Assembly (NCBI GenBank): GCA_029979375.1
Contig: JAPOHQ010000002.1
Span: 1 to 39,125 of the forward strand
DNA: 39,125 nt
DNA from: Microbacteriaceae bacterium
GTDB taxonomy: Bacteria > Actinomycetota > Actinomycetes > Actinomycetales > Microbacteriaceae
Direction: 5' to 3'
Part shown: in pieces, positions 7,489 through 15,410 of the stretch
Position numbering within the stretch: position 1 is the first letter of the stretch
Layout: each line of letters opens with the position of its first letter
Translations under genes and position numbers: made by a program
The notes under the pieces: model-generated
Seen by the model: the letters and a program-made list of their open reading frames with translations, nothing else
Told to the model about the DNA's origin: nothing
Databases searched by the model: none

Positions 7489-9449
7489 CAGATCACCACG
7501 CGCTGCTCAGGCTCCAGCCACATGCCATCGCCGGGCTGGGTCTGAAAGGCCTCGTGGAAAACATCAAGGTTCTTGGCAACCTGGTTGGCCCTGAACTCCG
7601 GTGGTGAGTGCGGGTCTACCGCAAGCCGCTGAATGGTTATCTCGTCACGGCCCTTGGTTCTCCAGCACTGCGCCCAGCCCATCAAAAAGCGCTGGGCCGC
7701 GGTTAGGCCATCGATTACCGGCGGTTCCTTACCCTCAAGCGAGAGCAGGTAGGCCTTCCAGGCGATGCCTAGACCACCAAGGTCTCCGATGTTCTCGCCA
7801 ATCGTCAGTTCGCCATTTACCTTATGTTTCTCATCCAGCTGCTCAGGAGTGAGCTCCGAATACTGCGCGATTAGGGAGCCGGTGCGAGCCTCGAATGCCT
7901 TGCGGTCAGCCTCTGTCCACCATGACACCAAACGGCCATCGCCGTCATACTTTGAACCCTGGTCGTCAAAGCCGTGCCCAATCTCGTGGCCGATGACCGC
8001 TCCGATTCCTCCGAAGTTAATTGCATCATCAGCCTCTGGGGAGAAGAAGGGTGGCTGCAGGATCGCTGCGGGAAACACGATCTCGTTTAGGCCGGGATTG
8101 TAGTAGGCATTCACGGTCTGCGGAGTCATGTGCCACTCATCGCGATCGATTGGCGAACCAATCTTGTTTGAGTGGTAGTCAAACTCCCAGCTGGAGACTC
8201 GCTGCACGTTGCCGACCAGGTCGTCCGAGTCAACGGCAATCGAGGAGTAGTTCTTCCACTTGACCGGGTACCCAATCTTTGGTGTGAACTTGGAGAGCTT
8301 TGTCAGGGCCTTCGCCTTGGTCTCATCGGTCATCCAGTCGAGGGCCTTGATGCTTTTCTCATATGCCTGAACCAAGTAGTCCACCAGCTGATCCATGCGC
8401 TCCTTGGAACTAGGAGGAAAGTGCTTTGCCACATAGAGCTGCCCGACGGCCTCTCCAAGCGACCCTTCGATTAGGCTCACTGCTCGCTTCCAACGGGGAC
8501 GGTTCGTAGGCTGCCCGGTTAGCTTCTGACCATAGAAGCGGAACCGCTCATCGACAAACTCCTTGGAGAGGTATGCCGCATAACTTGAGACCACGTTCCA
8601 AGAGAGCCAGAGCTTTAGGGTTTCTAGGGAATCCTCGGTAACCACCTCATCCAAGCCTTCAAAGAACGAAGGCATCATCACTACATTCCATTCCAGTAAT
8701 GAATCAGACAGGTCTGCACCTGCGAGGTATTCGCTCCAGAGAATGTTTTTGCTCAGAGCCTGCAGGTCAGCTGCGCTCTTGAGGTTGTAAGTCTTTTCGG
8801 CATCCCTAGAAGCAACTCGGTCCCAGTGCTTGGCCGCGATCTTCTTTTCAAGCTCGAAGATTTCATCCGCCGCAGCTTCAGCAGCCGCTGCATCCCAACC
8901 GGCGAGGGAAAGCATCTTTGAGATGTGGGGGACGTACTCGGACCTGATCTCTTCATACTTCTCATCTGTGTAGTACTCGCGATCGGGTAGCCCGATGCCC
9001 CCCTGATATAGATGAATCAGGTAGCGCTCTGGGTCTCCTGGGTCATTGTCGACATAGCTTCCCCAGAGGCCTCCAACCCCGCGACGCTCGAGGGAGCCGA
9101 GCAGATGGAAGAACTCGGTTAAGTTCGCAACGGCGCTGACCTCATCCAGCATCGGGACCAATGGCGCAGCCCCGAGCTTTTCGATGAGGTCCTCGTTCAT
9201 AAAGCTGTTGTAAAGATCTCCAAGCTGCCTTGCGGTTGCTGAATCGGGATTCTTTGCTGCATCCTCGATGAGCTCCCTCACGGCAAGCTCTGAGTCATCG
9301 GCAAGCATGTGGAAGCTGCCATAGATGGCCTTGTCTTCGGGGATGTCGGTTTCATCCAACCACTTGCCATTGACGTGCCTGAAAAGGTCGTCCTGGACTC
9401 TAACTGACTCTTTGATTGCGGCTTTATCCAGCCCTGGCTTCATAGACAT
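7485..9449 (-). CDS. M13 family zinc metalloendopeptidase (PepO/neprilysin-like)
   Basis: Peptidase that cuts oligopeptides. Zinc-binding HEIGH is present at about residues 486-490 in VIGHEIGHGFDDQG, with the third ligand in ENIGDLGG near residue 550. The substrate-binding NAYYNP and FPAAILQPPFF stretches precede the zinc site, as in PepO. At about 654 residues it is full length. No signal peptide is seen, so it is probably cytoplasmic, as in lactic-acid-bacterial PepO. The start chosen is ATG at 9449, seven bases after a TAGACT hexamer. ATG at 9443 has AGGGG eight bases upstream and is also possible. It is coupled by a GTGA overlap to the downstream thioesterase-like gene. Confidence 0.92.
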   Translation of the reverse strand: MSMKPGLDKAAIKESVRVQDDLFRHVNGKWLDETDIPEDKAIYGSFHMLADDSELAVRELIEDAAKNPDSATARQLGDLYNSFMNEDLIEKLGAAPLVPMLDEVSAVANLTEFFHLLGSLERRGVGGLWGSYVDNDPGDPERYLIHLYQGGIGLPDREYYTDEKYEEIRSEYVPHISKMLSLAGWDAAAAEAAADEIFELEKKIAAKHWDRVASRDAEKTYNLKSAADLQALSKNILWSEYLAGADLSDSLLEWNVVMMPSFFEGLDEVVTEDSLETLKLWLSWNVVSSYAAYLSKEFVDERFRFYGQKLTGQPTNRPRWKRAVSLIEGSLGEAVGQLYVAKHFPPSSKERMDQLVDYLVQAYEKSIKALDWMTDETKAKALTKLSKFTPKIGYPVKWKNYSSIAVDSDDLVGNVQRVSSWEFDYHSNKIGSPIDRDEWHMTPQTVNAYYNPGLNEIVFPAAILQPPFFSPEADDAINFGGIGAVIGHEIGHGFDDQGSKYDGDGRLVSWWTEADRKAFEARTGSLIAQYSELTPEQLDEKHKVNGELTIGENIGDLGGLGIAWKAYLLSLEGKEPPVIDGLTAAQRFLMGWAQCWRTKGRDEITIQRLAVDPHSPPEFRANQVAKNLDVFHEAFQTQPGDGMWLEPEQRVVIW

Positions 9450-9456
9450 AGCCCCT

Positions 9457-9462
9457 AGTCTA
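9457..9462 (-). promoter_or_regulatory. Putative -10 element before the M13 peptidase gene
   Basis: TAGACT on the minus strand ends seven bases before the ATG at 9449, consistent with a leaderless message. Confidence 0.4.
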
Positions 9463-9479
9463 GGCATTTCCTCAAAGGC

Positions 9480-9485
9480 TAAACT
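9480..9485 (+). promoter_or_regulatory. Putative -10 element before trhO
   Basis: TAAACT ends seven bases before the ATG at 9493. It faces the divergent M13 promoter within a 43-base gap. Confidence 0.4.
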
Positions 9486-9492
9486 GGGGCTG

Positions 9493-10401
9493 ATGTCCCT
9501 AAAGAAAATCATCCTCTATTACGCCTTCGCTCCGGTCGAAGACCCGAAGGCAGTGATGTTATGGCAGCGCGCCCTATGCCGCTCGCTGAACCTCAAGGGT
9601 CGCATCCTGATTTCAAAGCACGGAATCAACGGCACCCTCGGTGGTGACATGGAAGACCTAAAAAAGTATTGCCGAGAGACTAAGGAATACCCGGGCTTTG
9701 GCAAGACCGACTTCAAGTGGTCAGACGGCACGGGAAACGACTTCCCCAGGCTTAGCGTCAAGGTTCGCAAGGAGCTGGTCGCCTTCACCACTCCAGAAGA
9801 GATCAAGGTTGAAAAGTCTGGTGTGGTAAATGGCGGAAAGCACCTCAAGCCGGCCGAGGTGAACGCCCTGGTGGCTGAAAAGGGTGACGATGTGGTCTTC
9901 TTCGATGGCAGGAATGCGTTCGAAGCAAAGATTGGCAAGTTCAAGAACGCAGTGGTTCCAAACGTTGAGACCACCCACGACTTCATATCGGAGCTGGAGA
10001 GCGGTAAGTATGACCACCTCAAGGACAAGCCAGTAGTCACCTACTGCACCGGAGGTATTCGCTGCGAGATCCTCAGCGCGGTGATGATTAACCGCGGCTT
10101 CAAAGAGGTCTACCAGATCGAAGGTGGCATTGTTCGCTACGGGGAGCGCTACCGCGATAAGGGCCTCTGGGAGGGCTCGCTCTACGTCTTCGACGGACGA
10201 ATGAACGTCGACTTCTCAAAGGACGCCAAAACTATCGGTGAGTGCGAGGCCTGCTCGAAGAAGACCAGCAGCTTCCGCAACTGCTCCAACCTGGGTTGTC
10301 GGGATCTGGTGTTGCTCTGCGACAGCTGCAACGAGGACCCCACAAACCTCGAGTGCCGTCCGACCCACACCCGCGGCAGGCGACTTCAAGAGGTTGGATA
10401 A
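9493..10401 (+). CDS. trhO: Rhodanese-domain tRNA uridine(34) hydroxylase (TrhO/YceA)
   Basis: Oxygen-dependent enzyme that makes 5-hydroxyuridine at position 34 of certain tRNAs in the cytoplasm. The N-terminal acylphosphatase-like part (MSLKKIILYYAF...) is followed by a rhodanese domain. The active-site loop is CTGGIRCE with the catalytic Cys185. The C-terminus carries a cysteine cluster, CEACSKK...NCSNLGC...LLCDSC, as in many bacterial YceA proteins. The length of 302 residues is typical. The start is the ATG at 9493. An open frame extends upstream to 9325, but that part lies across the divergent peptidase gene and is not coding-like. A hairpin terminator follows the gene. Confidence 0.93.
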   Translation: MSLKKIILYYAFAPVEDPKAVMLWQRALCRSLNLKGRILISKHGINGTLGGDMEDLKKYCRETKEYPGFGKTDFKWSDGTGNDFPRLSVKVRKELVAFTTPEEIKVEKSGVVNGGKHLKPAEVNALVAEKGDDVVFFDGRNAFEAKIGKFKNAVVPNVETTHDFISELESGKYDHLKDKPVVTYCTGGIRCEILSAVMINRGFKEVYQIEGGIVRYGERYRDKGLWEGSLYVFDGRMNVDFSKDAKTIGECEACSKKTSSFRNCSNLGCRDLVLLCDSCNEDPTNLECRPTHTRGRRLQEVG

Positions 10402-10404
10402 GCA

Positions 10405-10430
10405 AATAGTCCCGGTTCGCCGAGGCTATT
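10405..10430. terminator. Hairpin terminator between convergent trhO and aldo/keto reductase
   Basis: AATAGTCCCGG (10405-10415) pairs with CCGAGGCTATT (10420-10430) around a TTCG loop, giving 11 pairs with one C-A mismatch and one G-T pair. It lies four bases after the trhO stop and eight bases beyond the stop of the convergent reductase. Only short pyrimidine runs flank it (CTTCCTT), so it would be a weak-tail, possibly bidirectional, terminator. Confidence 0.6.
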
Positions 10431-10438
10431 CTTCCTTA

Positions 10439-11395
10439 TCAAGATCTAAAGCTGGGCTTTGGTGTTAGCTCGGAGGAGTATGCAGCTTCTTCTGGCAGGT
10501 TTGCGCTTAGATACTCAAAGTCCTCGTCGCTGAGCTTGAGCTCTGTGGCCGAAACGCAGTCCAATACCGTCTCGGCCCTGGTGGCGCCAGGAATTGGAAG
10601 AACCGCCGGTGAATAGCGCATCTCCCAGGCAAGCGCGACTGCGAAGGCGCTGGCACCTAGCCGCTCTCCAACTACCTCGAAGGCGCTTGCGGCAATTTCG
10701 CTCTTTGTCCGCACTCCTCCAAGGGGCGACCATGGGAGAAACACGATCTCGTTCTCCTCGCAAACTTCAATCACATCAAGGTCGAAGCGGTAGCGGGGAG
10801 AAAACTCGTTCTGAATAGAGACCACTCCGCCCTCTGCCGGGGTTCCGGCAATGTCGAGAGCAATCTTTAGCTGCTGCGCATCGTAATTCGAGACCCCGAT
10901 CTGATCCACAAGGCCCCGAACCTTCAGCTCAAGCACGTTTTCAAACTGGGTTTCGAAGTCGATGCTTGGGTCCAGTCGGTGGTGCTGCCAGAGGTCGATC
11001 TTGTCCACTCCAAGTCGCTCCATCGAAGCCTCTGCGGCGGCAACCAAGTAATCCAGGCTGCCATTTCTGCCCCAGGTCTCGCCCTCGCCCCTGGTGATGC
11101 CGCCTTTGGTGGCGATTACGACATCTGCCTTCTGTTCCGCGGAGCCGCCCCAGGTTCTTAGGGCCTCAGCCACAAACTCCTCGTTGTGACCCATCGTGTC
11201 CCAGGTTGGTGAATAGATGTCTGCGGTGTCCAGAAGGGTAATGCCGGCATCCAATCCGGCATGGATGGCGGGGATTGCCTCCTCTGCTCTTCGCTTCGGA
11301 TCAAGGGCCGCACCATTCGCCCATAGCCATGACACGTTCATGCAGCCGATCCCAATTGCCGAGACGTGTCGGTAGCCCAGTTTCTTCTGCTTCAT
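10439..11395 (-). CDS. Aldo/keto reductase
   Basis: NADPH-dependent oxidoreductase of the TIM-barrel AKR superfamily, reducing aldehydes or ketones in the cytosol. The catalytic tetrad can be read: Asp56 and Tyr61 in LLDTADIYSP, Lys97 in VIATKGG, and His138 in LWQHHRLD. The cofactor-binding C-terminal part includes PIPGATRAE. The length of 318 residues is usual. The ATG at 11395 has AAAGG seven bases upstream. It lies 12 bases after the alcohol dehydrogenase gene on the same strand, so the two probably form an operon for aldehyde or ketone metabolism. The physiological substrate is not evident. Confidence 0.92.
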   Translation of the reverse strand: MKQKKLGYRHVSAIGIGCMNVSWLWANGAALDPKRRAEEAIPAIHAGLDAGITLLDTADIYSPTWDTMGHNEEFVAEALRTWGGSAEQKADVVIATKGGITRGEGETWGRNGSLDYLVAAAEASMERLGVDKIDLWQHHRLDPSIDFETQFENVLELKVRGLVDQIGVSNYDAQQLKIALDIAGTPAEGGVVSIQNEFSPRYRFDLDVIEVCEENEIVFLPWSPLGGVRTKSEIAASAFEVVGERLGASAFAVALAWEMRYSPAVLPIPGATRAETVLDCVSATELKLSDEDFEYLSANLPEEAAYSSELTPKPSFRS

Positions 11396-11407
11396 AAGGA
11401 GACCTTT

Positions 11408-12451
11408 CTAAATGGTTGCCACGTCGATGACAAATCTGTAGCGAACATCGGCTGCGACGACTCGCTCATAGGCGCTATCGATGGCAGAAGCCTCAGATGC
11501 GTCGAGTAGCTCAATGTCGCTGACAATGTTCTTTTCTCCGCAGAGGTCCAACATCTCTTGGGTGTCTGCGATGTTGCCGGTGTTGATTCCCGCGATCGAT
11601 CGCAGGCTCGTTACAAGCCCTCCCGCATTGAAGCTCTGTGGGTTGCCAGAAAGGCCGAGATAAACCAGTGTTCCCCCAACCTTCAAAGTTCCCAGCAGCG
11701 GATCAAGATCCAGATCGGCGCTCGTGGTGTTGAGAATCAGATCAAAGAAGTTCCTGTGACTGTCGTATATGTCGGAGGTCATGAGGTAATCGATAGCTCC
11801 CATGCGCCTGGCATCCTCGGCCTTGGAAGTTGACCTGCCAAGCACGTAAACCTCGGCTCCCATTGCGACGGCGAGCTTGAGGGCGAGATGTCCGAGACCC
11901 CCCAGTCCCATCACGGCCACCTTCATGCCCGGTCCCGCCTTCCAGTGCTTGAGCGGGGTGTAGACGGTAACTCCAGCGCAAAGCAGCGGTGCGCTGGCAG
12001 CAAAGTCGAGATTCTCTGGCACGCGAAGAACGTAGTTCTGATCAACCACAATCGCGCTGGCGTAACCCCCATAGCTTGGCTCACCGTCGTAGTGATGACC
12101 GTTGTAGGTCTGAACATTGCCTGTGCGGCAAAAATTCTCATTGCCAGCCAAGCAAGGCTCACACTTTCTGCAGGAGTCAACGAAAGTTCCAACGCCAACT
12201 CGATCGCCAACCGCAAAGCCCGCTACGTTCTCTCCAACTGCAGTGACAACCCCGACGATTTCGTGGCCGGGCACCATCGGGTAGGTACCGGGAAACCATT
12301 CGTCCCGGGCCTGATGAATATCGCTGTGACAAATGCCCGAGTACTTGATGTCGATGGCCACCATCTCTGGCCCCAAGGGTCTAGTTGGAACCTCGCCCTT
12401 TTGAAACTTCTCTCCCGGGCCGGGTGTGATGATTGCTCTTGCTGTAGGCAT
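11408..12451 (-). CDS. Zinc-dependent alcohol dehydrogenase (cinnamyl-alcohol/YahK-like)
   Basis: NAD(P)-dependent medium-chain dehydrogenase that oxidises alcohols or reduces aldehydes. Catalytic zinc ligands are Cys41 (GICHSD), His63-Glu64 (PGHEIVG) and Cys158 (LLCAG). Structural zinc cysteines are at 94, 97, 100 and 108. The nucleotide-binding GLGGLGH is at 182-188. The YNGHHYDGEPSYGGYA stretch is characteristic of the CAD/YahK/AdhC group, which usually prefers NADPH. At 347 residues it is complete. The ATG at 12451 has a strong AAAGGAG five bases upstream. It is the first gene of the pair with the aldo/keto reductase and is divergent from the hydrolase gene. Confidence 0.93.
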   Translation of the reverse strand: MPTARAIITPGPGEKFQKGEVPTRPLGPEMVAIDIKYSGICHSDIHQARDEWFPGTYPMVPGHEIVGVVTAVGENVAGFAVGDRVGVGTFVDSCRKCEPCLAGNENFCRTGNVQTYNGHHYDGEPSYGGYASAIVVDQNYVLRVPENLDFAASAPLLCAGVTVYTPLKHWKAGPGMKVAVMGLGGLGHLALKLAVAMGAEVYVLGRSTSKAEDARRMGAIDYLMTSDIYDSHRNFFDLILNTTSADLDLDPLLGTLKVGGTLVYLGLSGNPQSFNAGGLVTSLRSIAGINTGNIADTQEMLDLCGEKNIVSDIELLDASEASAIDSAYERVVAADVRYRFVIDVATI

Positions 12452-12515
12452 TGTGCTCCTTTGAACTCCACCAGCCTAAGGGAACCGAACTGGCCCCTTT
12501 CCTGTTATCCAATGA

Positions 12516-13487
12516 GTGAAGAAGTTGCGGATAGTTCTTTTTGGACTACTAGCCCTGCTCCTAATAGGACCCTTCTTGGTGCCGGTGAACACTTCCGGCA
12601 CCCTCACCAAAGAAGAGGCTGCGGCAAAGCTCTGGGGTGAACAATCTCAGTTCGTGAACCTCGCCGGTCACGATGTCCACATCATCGAGGCGGGCGACCC
12701 GAACAGCGAAAACCTACTAATCCTGCTGCATGGCTTTGGCGCAAGCAGCTTCTCCTATAAGGACACCCTCGAGCCACTGGCTGAGGTTGCCCATGTAATC
12801 GCCTATGACAGGGCCGCCTTTGGCTTCACCGAGCGCCCGACTGAGTGGGAAGTTAATCCCTTTGGAACCCCCGGCCAGCTTGAGGTAATCGATGAGATTG
12901 TTGAGCGCTACGGGGAAGGCAAGAATGTCCTCATCCTTGGCCACTCGGCGGGTGGGAGCATTGCAGCCAGCTACGCCGTCCAAAACCAGTCCAAGCTCGC
13001 AGGCGTGATCCTGTTTGCCCCCGCCATCCTCACCGGAGGCGGAGCACCTGGCTGGCTCAATTGGATCTTCAGCATCCCGCAGTTTGATCACCTTGGCCCC
13101 TTGCTCGTTTCCTCGATTGCAACCAGTGGTTTGGATCTTCTCTATGCGAGCTATTACGACCAGAGCAAGGTGACGCAACAGACCCTGGATGGCTACACCG
13201 CCCCGCTTGAGGTAATCGGTTGGGAGCGAGCGTTCTGGGAGTTCAACAGAGCCCCACGTGACCCCGAGATTAGCGAGAGATTCACCGAGATTTCGATCCC
13301 AACCATGGTGATTACAGGCGACACCGACGAGGTTGTTGCCACTTCCGACTCAATCGAGGTTTCCCAGCGGCTTCCTGGAAGCAAGCTGGTAATCATCCCG
13401 CAGACTGGACACCTACCCAACGAGGAAAAACCCGAGGAGTTCGCGAGCGCCGTGATCGATTTCCTCCGTGAGGCAGTAGGTTCTTAG
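12516..13487 (+). CDS. Alpha/beta-hydrolase with N-terminal membrane anchor or signal segment
   Basis: Serine hydrolase of unknown substrate. A hydrophobic N-terminal stretch (about 5-25) after MKKLR suggests export or membrane attachment. The hydrolase fold shows the oxyanion segment HGFGASSF (72-79), the nucleophile elbow GHSAGG with Ser144, an acid in ITGDTDEVV, and a histidine in QTGHLPNEE near the C-terminus, so the catalytic triad is complete. The length of 323 residues is normal. The GTG at 12516 is the only sensible start; no clear ribosome site precedes it, but TGTTAT lies seven bases upstream. The next gene begins two bases after its stop, indicating one transcript. Confidence 0.85.
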   Translation: MKKLRIVLFGLLALLLIGPFLVPVNTSGTLTKEEAAAKLWGEQSQFVNLAGHDVHIIEAGDPNSENLLILLHGFGASSFSYKDTLEPLAEVAHVIAYDRAAFGFTERPTEWEVNPFGTPGQLEVIDEIVERYGEGKNVLILGHSAGGSIAASYAVQNQSKLAGVILFAPAILTGGGAPGWLNWIFSIPQFDHLGPLLVSSIATSGLDLLYASYYDQSKVTQQTLDGYTAPLEVIGWERAFWEFNRAPRDPEISERFTEISIPTMVITGDTDEVVATSDSIEVSQRLPGSKLVIIPQTGHLPNEEKPEEFASAVIDFLREAVGS

Positions 13488-13489
13488 CA

Positions 13490-14131
13490 ATGGTTTACAA
13501 ATACGGTCTCGGGCTGTTCCGCCTTGCAATAGGCGTCTCACTTTTGGGAAGCGTTGCCTGGCAAATCATCAATCGCGTTATCGCAGACAGGTTTAGACCA
13601 ACCGAGTACTTCGTTTTCTTTTCTATCGACAGCTCAATCTTCGCTGGAATCGTCGGGGTTATCGGAGCCATGGTTCTCCTATCGGGAAGAAAGGAGTCCG
13701 AGCGCCTTCAAACAATCCGCCTTGTTGCCACGGTGAGCATGATTATTGTCGGGGTGGTCTATCACGCCCTATTGGGAGATAGCGCGGTGGATCCGCAGGA
13801 CATTGGCTACGAGTGGCCAAGGATTCCAAATCTGGTAATTCATACTTGGGCTCCGGTTGCCGTGGTGGTTGACTACTTCATCTCGATAAAGAGTGCCGTG
13901 CCAAAGTGGCGCAAGGCACTCTGGGTAATCGTGTATCCCCTTGTTTGGCTCACTTTCAGTATCGTTCGCGGCCTGCTCGATGGTTGGTGGCCCTACTGGT
14001 TCATCAACCCAAACAGCGAAATTGGCGTTAGCGGCATGATTACCTACATCGTCATAATCGCAACCGCTTTTGTCACTCTCGGTTTCTTAGTTTCTGGACT
14101 TCGAATCGCACTCCAAAAACTAATTCGATAA
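13490..14131 (+). CDS. Pr6Pr family multi-pass membrane protein
   Basis: A 213-residue protein with about six hydrophobic segments, resembling the Pr6Pr/FAR-17a-like actinobacterial membrane proteins. Features typical of that group are the conserved VYHALL near residue 90, the NLVIHTWAPVAVVVDY segment, and WPYWFINPN near 165-173. No catalytic motif or function is known. The ATG at 13490 lies two bases after the hydrolase stop codon, so it is likely co-transcribed and translationally coupled, and the hydrolase may act at the same membrane. Family assignment is by remembered motif pattern only. Confidence 0.75.
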   Translation: MVYKYGLGLFRLAIGVSLLGSVAWQIINRVIADRFRPTEYFVFFSIDSSIFAGIVGVIGAMVLLSGRKESERLQTIRLVATVSMIIVGVVYHALLGDSAVDPQDIGYEWPRIPNLVIHTWAPVAVVVDYFISIKSAVPKWRKALWVIVYPLVWLTFSIVRGLLDGWWPYWFINPNSEIGVSGMITYIVIIATAFVTLGFLVSGLRIALQKLIR

Positions 14132-14142
14132 GTAGTTGGAAT

Positions 14143-14157
14143 TGGGCCAAAGGCCCA
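14143..14157. terminator. Short hairpin after the membrane protein gene
   Basis: TGGGCC and GGCCCA form a perfect six-base stem around an AAA loop, 12 bases after the stop at 14131. No T-run follows on the plus strand, so it is a weak or non-canonical terminator at best. It also lies just upstream of the glutathione peroxidase start. Confidence 0.4.
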
Positions 14158-14172
14158 GCTGTTATAGATGCC

Positions 14173-14655
14173 ATGCTCACACAGAACGTTGAACTGACCA
14201 TGCTCGATGGCAGCGCCCGCAACACCTCGGAGTTTGCCGGCAAGCTCGTGCTGGTCGTAAATGTCGCATCTCGCTGTGGCCTGAGCCCGCAGTATGAAAC
14301 TTTGGAAGAGCTTCAGAAGAAATACCAGGACAGGGGCTTCACGGTTCTCGGGGTTCCCTCCGGCACATTCAAGCAGGAGCTCAAGGACGATGAAGCGATC
14401 AACGAGTATTGCTCAACCACCTGGGGAGTCACCTTCCCGATGACCCAGAAGACAGATGTGAACGGCCGCAATCGCCACGAGCTCTACAAGCACCTCACCA
14501 AGGCCAAGGACTCCAGGGGCCTCGCCGGGCCGGTGATGTGGAACTTTGAGAAGTTTCTTGTGACCCCAAGTGGCAAGATCATGCGCTTCCGCCCCACCAC
14601 CCGCCCCGATGCTCCGGAGATCATCGAGGCAATCGAGGCAAACCTCCCCAGCTAG
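14173..14655 (+). CDS. Glutathione-peroxidase-family thiol peroxidase (Cys type)
   Basis: Reduces hydroperoxides, in actinobacteria probably using thioredoxin rather than glutathione. The peroxidatic cysteine is Cys35 in NVASRCG, where animal enzymes carry selenocysteine. The C-terminal WNFEKFLV with the conserved tryptophan is present. The usual second motif, with Gln in a GFPCNQFGGQEPG-like loop, is altered here to GVPSGTFKQEL, lacking the cysteine and the FGGQEPG core. At 160 residues the length is normal. The ATG at 14173 has no Shine-Dalgarno; TGTTAT seven bases upstream may be a -10. It is followed after nine bases by the Nudix gene, giving an oxidative-damage theme. Confidence 0.88.
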   Translation: MLTQNVELTMLDGSARNTSEFAGKLVLVVNVASRCGLSPQYETLEELQKKYQDRGFTVLGVPSGTFKQELKDDEAINEYCSTTWGVTFPMTQKTDVNGRNRHELYKHLTKAKDSRGLAGPVMWNFEKFLVTPSGKIMRFRPTTRPDAPEIIEAIEANLPS

Positions 14656-14658
14656 TCT
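14653..14658 (+). promoter_or_regulatory. Putative -10 element of the Nudix gene, overlapping the peroxidase stop
   Basis: TAGTCT ends six bases before the GTG at 14665, and its first three bases are the TAG stop codon of the peroxidase gene. This would allow a separate leaderless message for the Nudix enzyme. Confidence 0.4.
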
Positions 14659-14664
14659 TTAGCC

Positions 14665-15048
14665 GTGAGCACTCTGGTGGTAGCGGCGCTGATTCAAGAT
14701 AAAGACGGCAGAATCCTTTGCGCCAAGCGCAACCAGGACAAGTCTCAAGGGGGCAAGTGGGAGTTTCCTGGTGGCAAGCCAGAGGAGGGTGAAACTCTCG
14801 AGGGTGGCCTGATGCGAGAGATCCGCGAGGAGCTCGGCATAGACATCAGAGTCCTAAGGCTTTTCGACCAGAGCATCACCGGGGATATCGAGCTGGTGGT
14901 CTTTAGCTGCGAGCTAGTCGCAGTTAAACCCTCAGCCTCCACCGATCACAGCGAACTGCGCTGGCTCAAAGAAGAAGAGCTATCTGCTTTGGACTGGGCA
15001 AAGGCCGACAAGCCGGCCCTCAAGAAGCTGCTGATACCGAGGTGCTAG
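14665..15048 (+). CDS. MutT-like Nudix hydrolase ((d)NTP pyrophosphatase)
   Basis: Probably hydrolyses oxidised or excess nucleoside triphosphates such as 8-oxo-dGTP to the monophosphate. The Nudix box is perfect at residues 36-59: GGKPEEGETLEGG followed by REIREELGI. The beginning, VAALIQDKDGRILCAKR, and the GGKWEFPGGK segment are those of MutT/CTP-pyrophosphohydrolase proteins. The length of 127 residues is typical. The GTG at 14665 lacks a ribosome site and follows a -10-like hexamer, so it may be leaderless. The stop TAG shares CTAG (15045-15048) with the stop of the convergent TM2 gene. Confidence 0.88.
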   Translation: MSTLVVAALIQDKDGRILCAKRNQDKSQGGKWEFPGGKPEEGETLEGGLMREIREELGIDIRVLRLFDQSITGDIELVVFSCELVAVKPSASTDHSELRWLKEEELSALDWAKADKPALKKLLIPRC

Positions 15049-15401
15049 GCGAGCTTTAGTCCCTCTTTGTCGTCTAGCTTTTTGATTGCGATCAAGATCA
15101 GGTCAATGATGCTCCAGATTCCAAAACCGCCAATTGTAATCAGCTTCAGGATGCCGGTCCCGATCTTGCCGAGGTAAAAGCGATCGACTCCTAGGGTTCC
15201 AACAAATATCGACAGCAGCAGTGCAATCAACCAGTCGCGCTTGGAAAAGACACCTGGGATTTGCTTTGCCGTCCAGTGCTCGCCTTTTTGGTCAACTACG
15301 ACTGTGTCGCCCTTGACCTTGCCGCTTTCGGCCCAAAGCTTCAACTCCTCGGTCGATAGCTTGTGCTCACTGCCCGGAATCTTTACTGTCCACTCGCTCA
15401 T
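15045..15401 (-). CDS. TM2-domain membrane protein
   Basis: A 118-residue protein with two parts. The N-terminal 50 residues (EWTVKIPGSEHKLSTEELKLWAESGKV...) look like a small soluble GYF_2-like module. The C-terminal part is a TM2 domain: two hydrophobic helices (about 60-78 and 85-105) with the family motif GTLGVDRFYLGKIGTGILKL followed by GIWSIIDLI. TM2 proteins have no agreed bacterial function. The gene starts nine bases after the stop of the potassium channel gene and is probably its operon partner. It shares its stop CTAG with the Nudix gene. Confidence 0.83.
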   Translation of the reverse strand: MSEWTVKIPGSEHKLSTEELKLWAESGKVKGDTVVVDQKGEHWTAKQIPGVFSKRDWLIALLLSIFVGTLGVDRFYLGKIGTGILKLITIGGFGIWSIIDLILIAIKKLDDKEGLKLA

Positions 15402-15410
15402 GTTCCCAGC

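Noticed and set aside
9325..9492. Upstream extension of the trhO frame
   Set aside because: It lies antisense over the M13 peptidase N-terminus; trhO homologues begin at MSLKK-like sequence.
11888..12640. 250-residue plus-strand frame across the adh/hydrolase gap
   Set aside because: Runs antisense to the dehydrogenase and out of frame with the hydrolase; no coding character.
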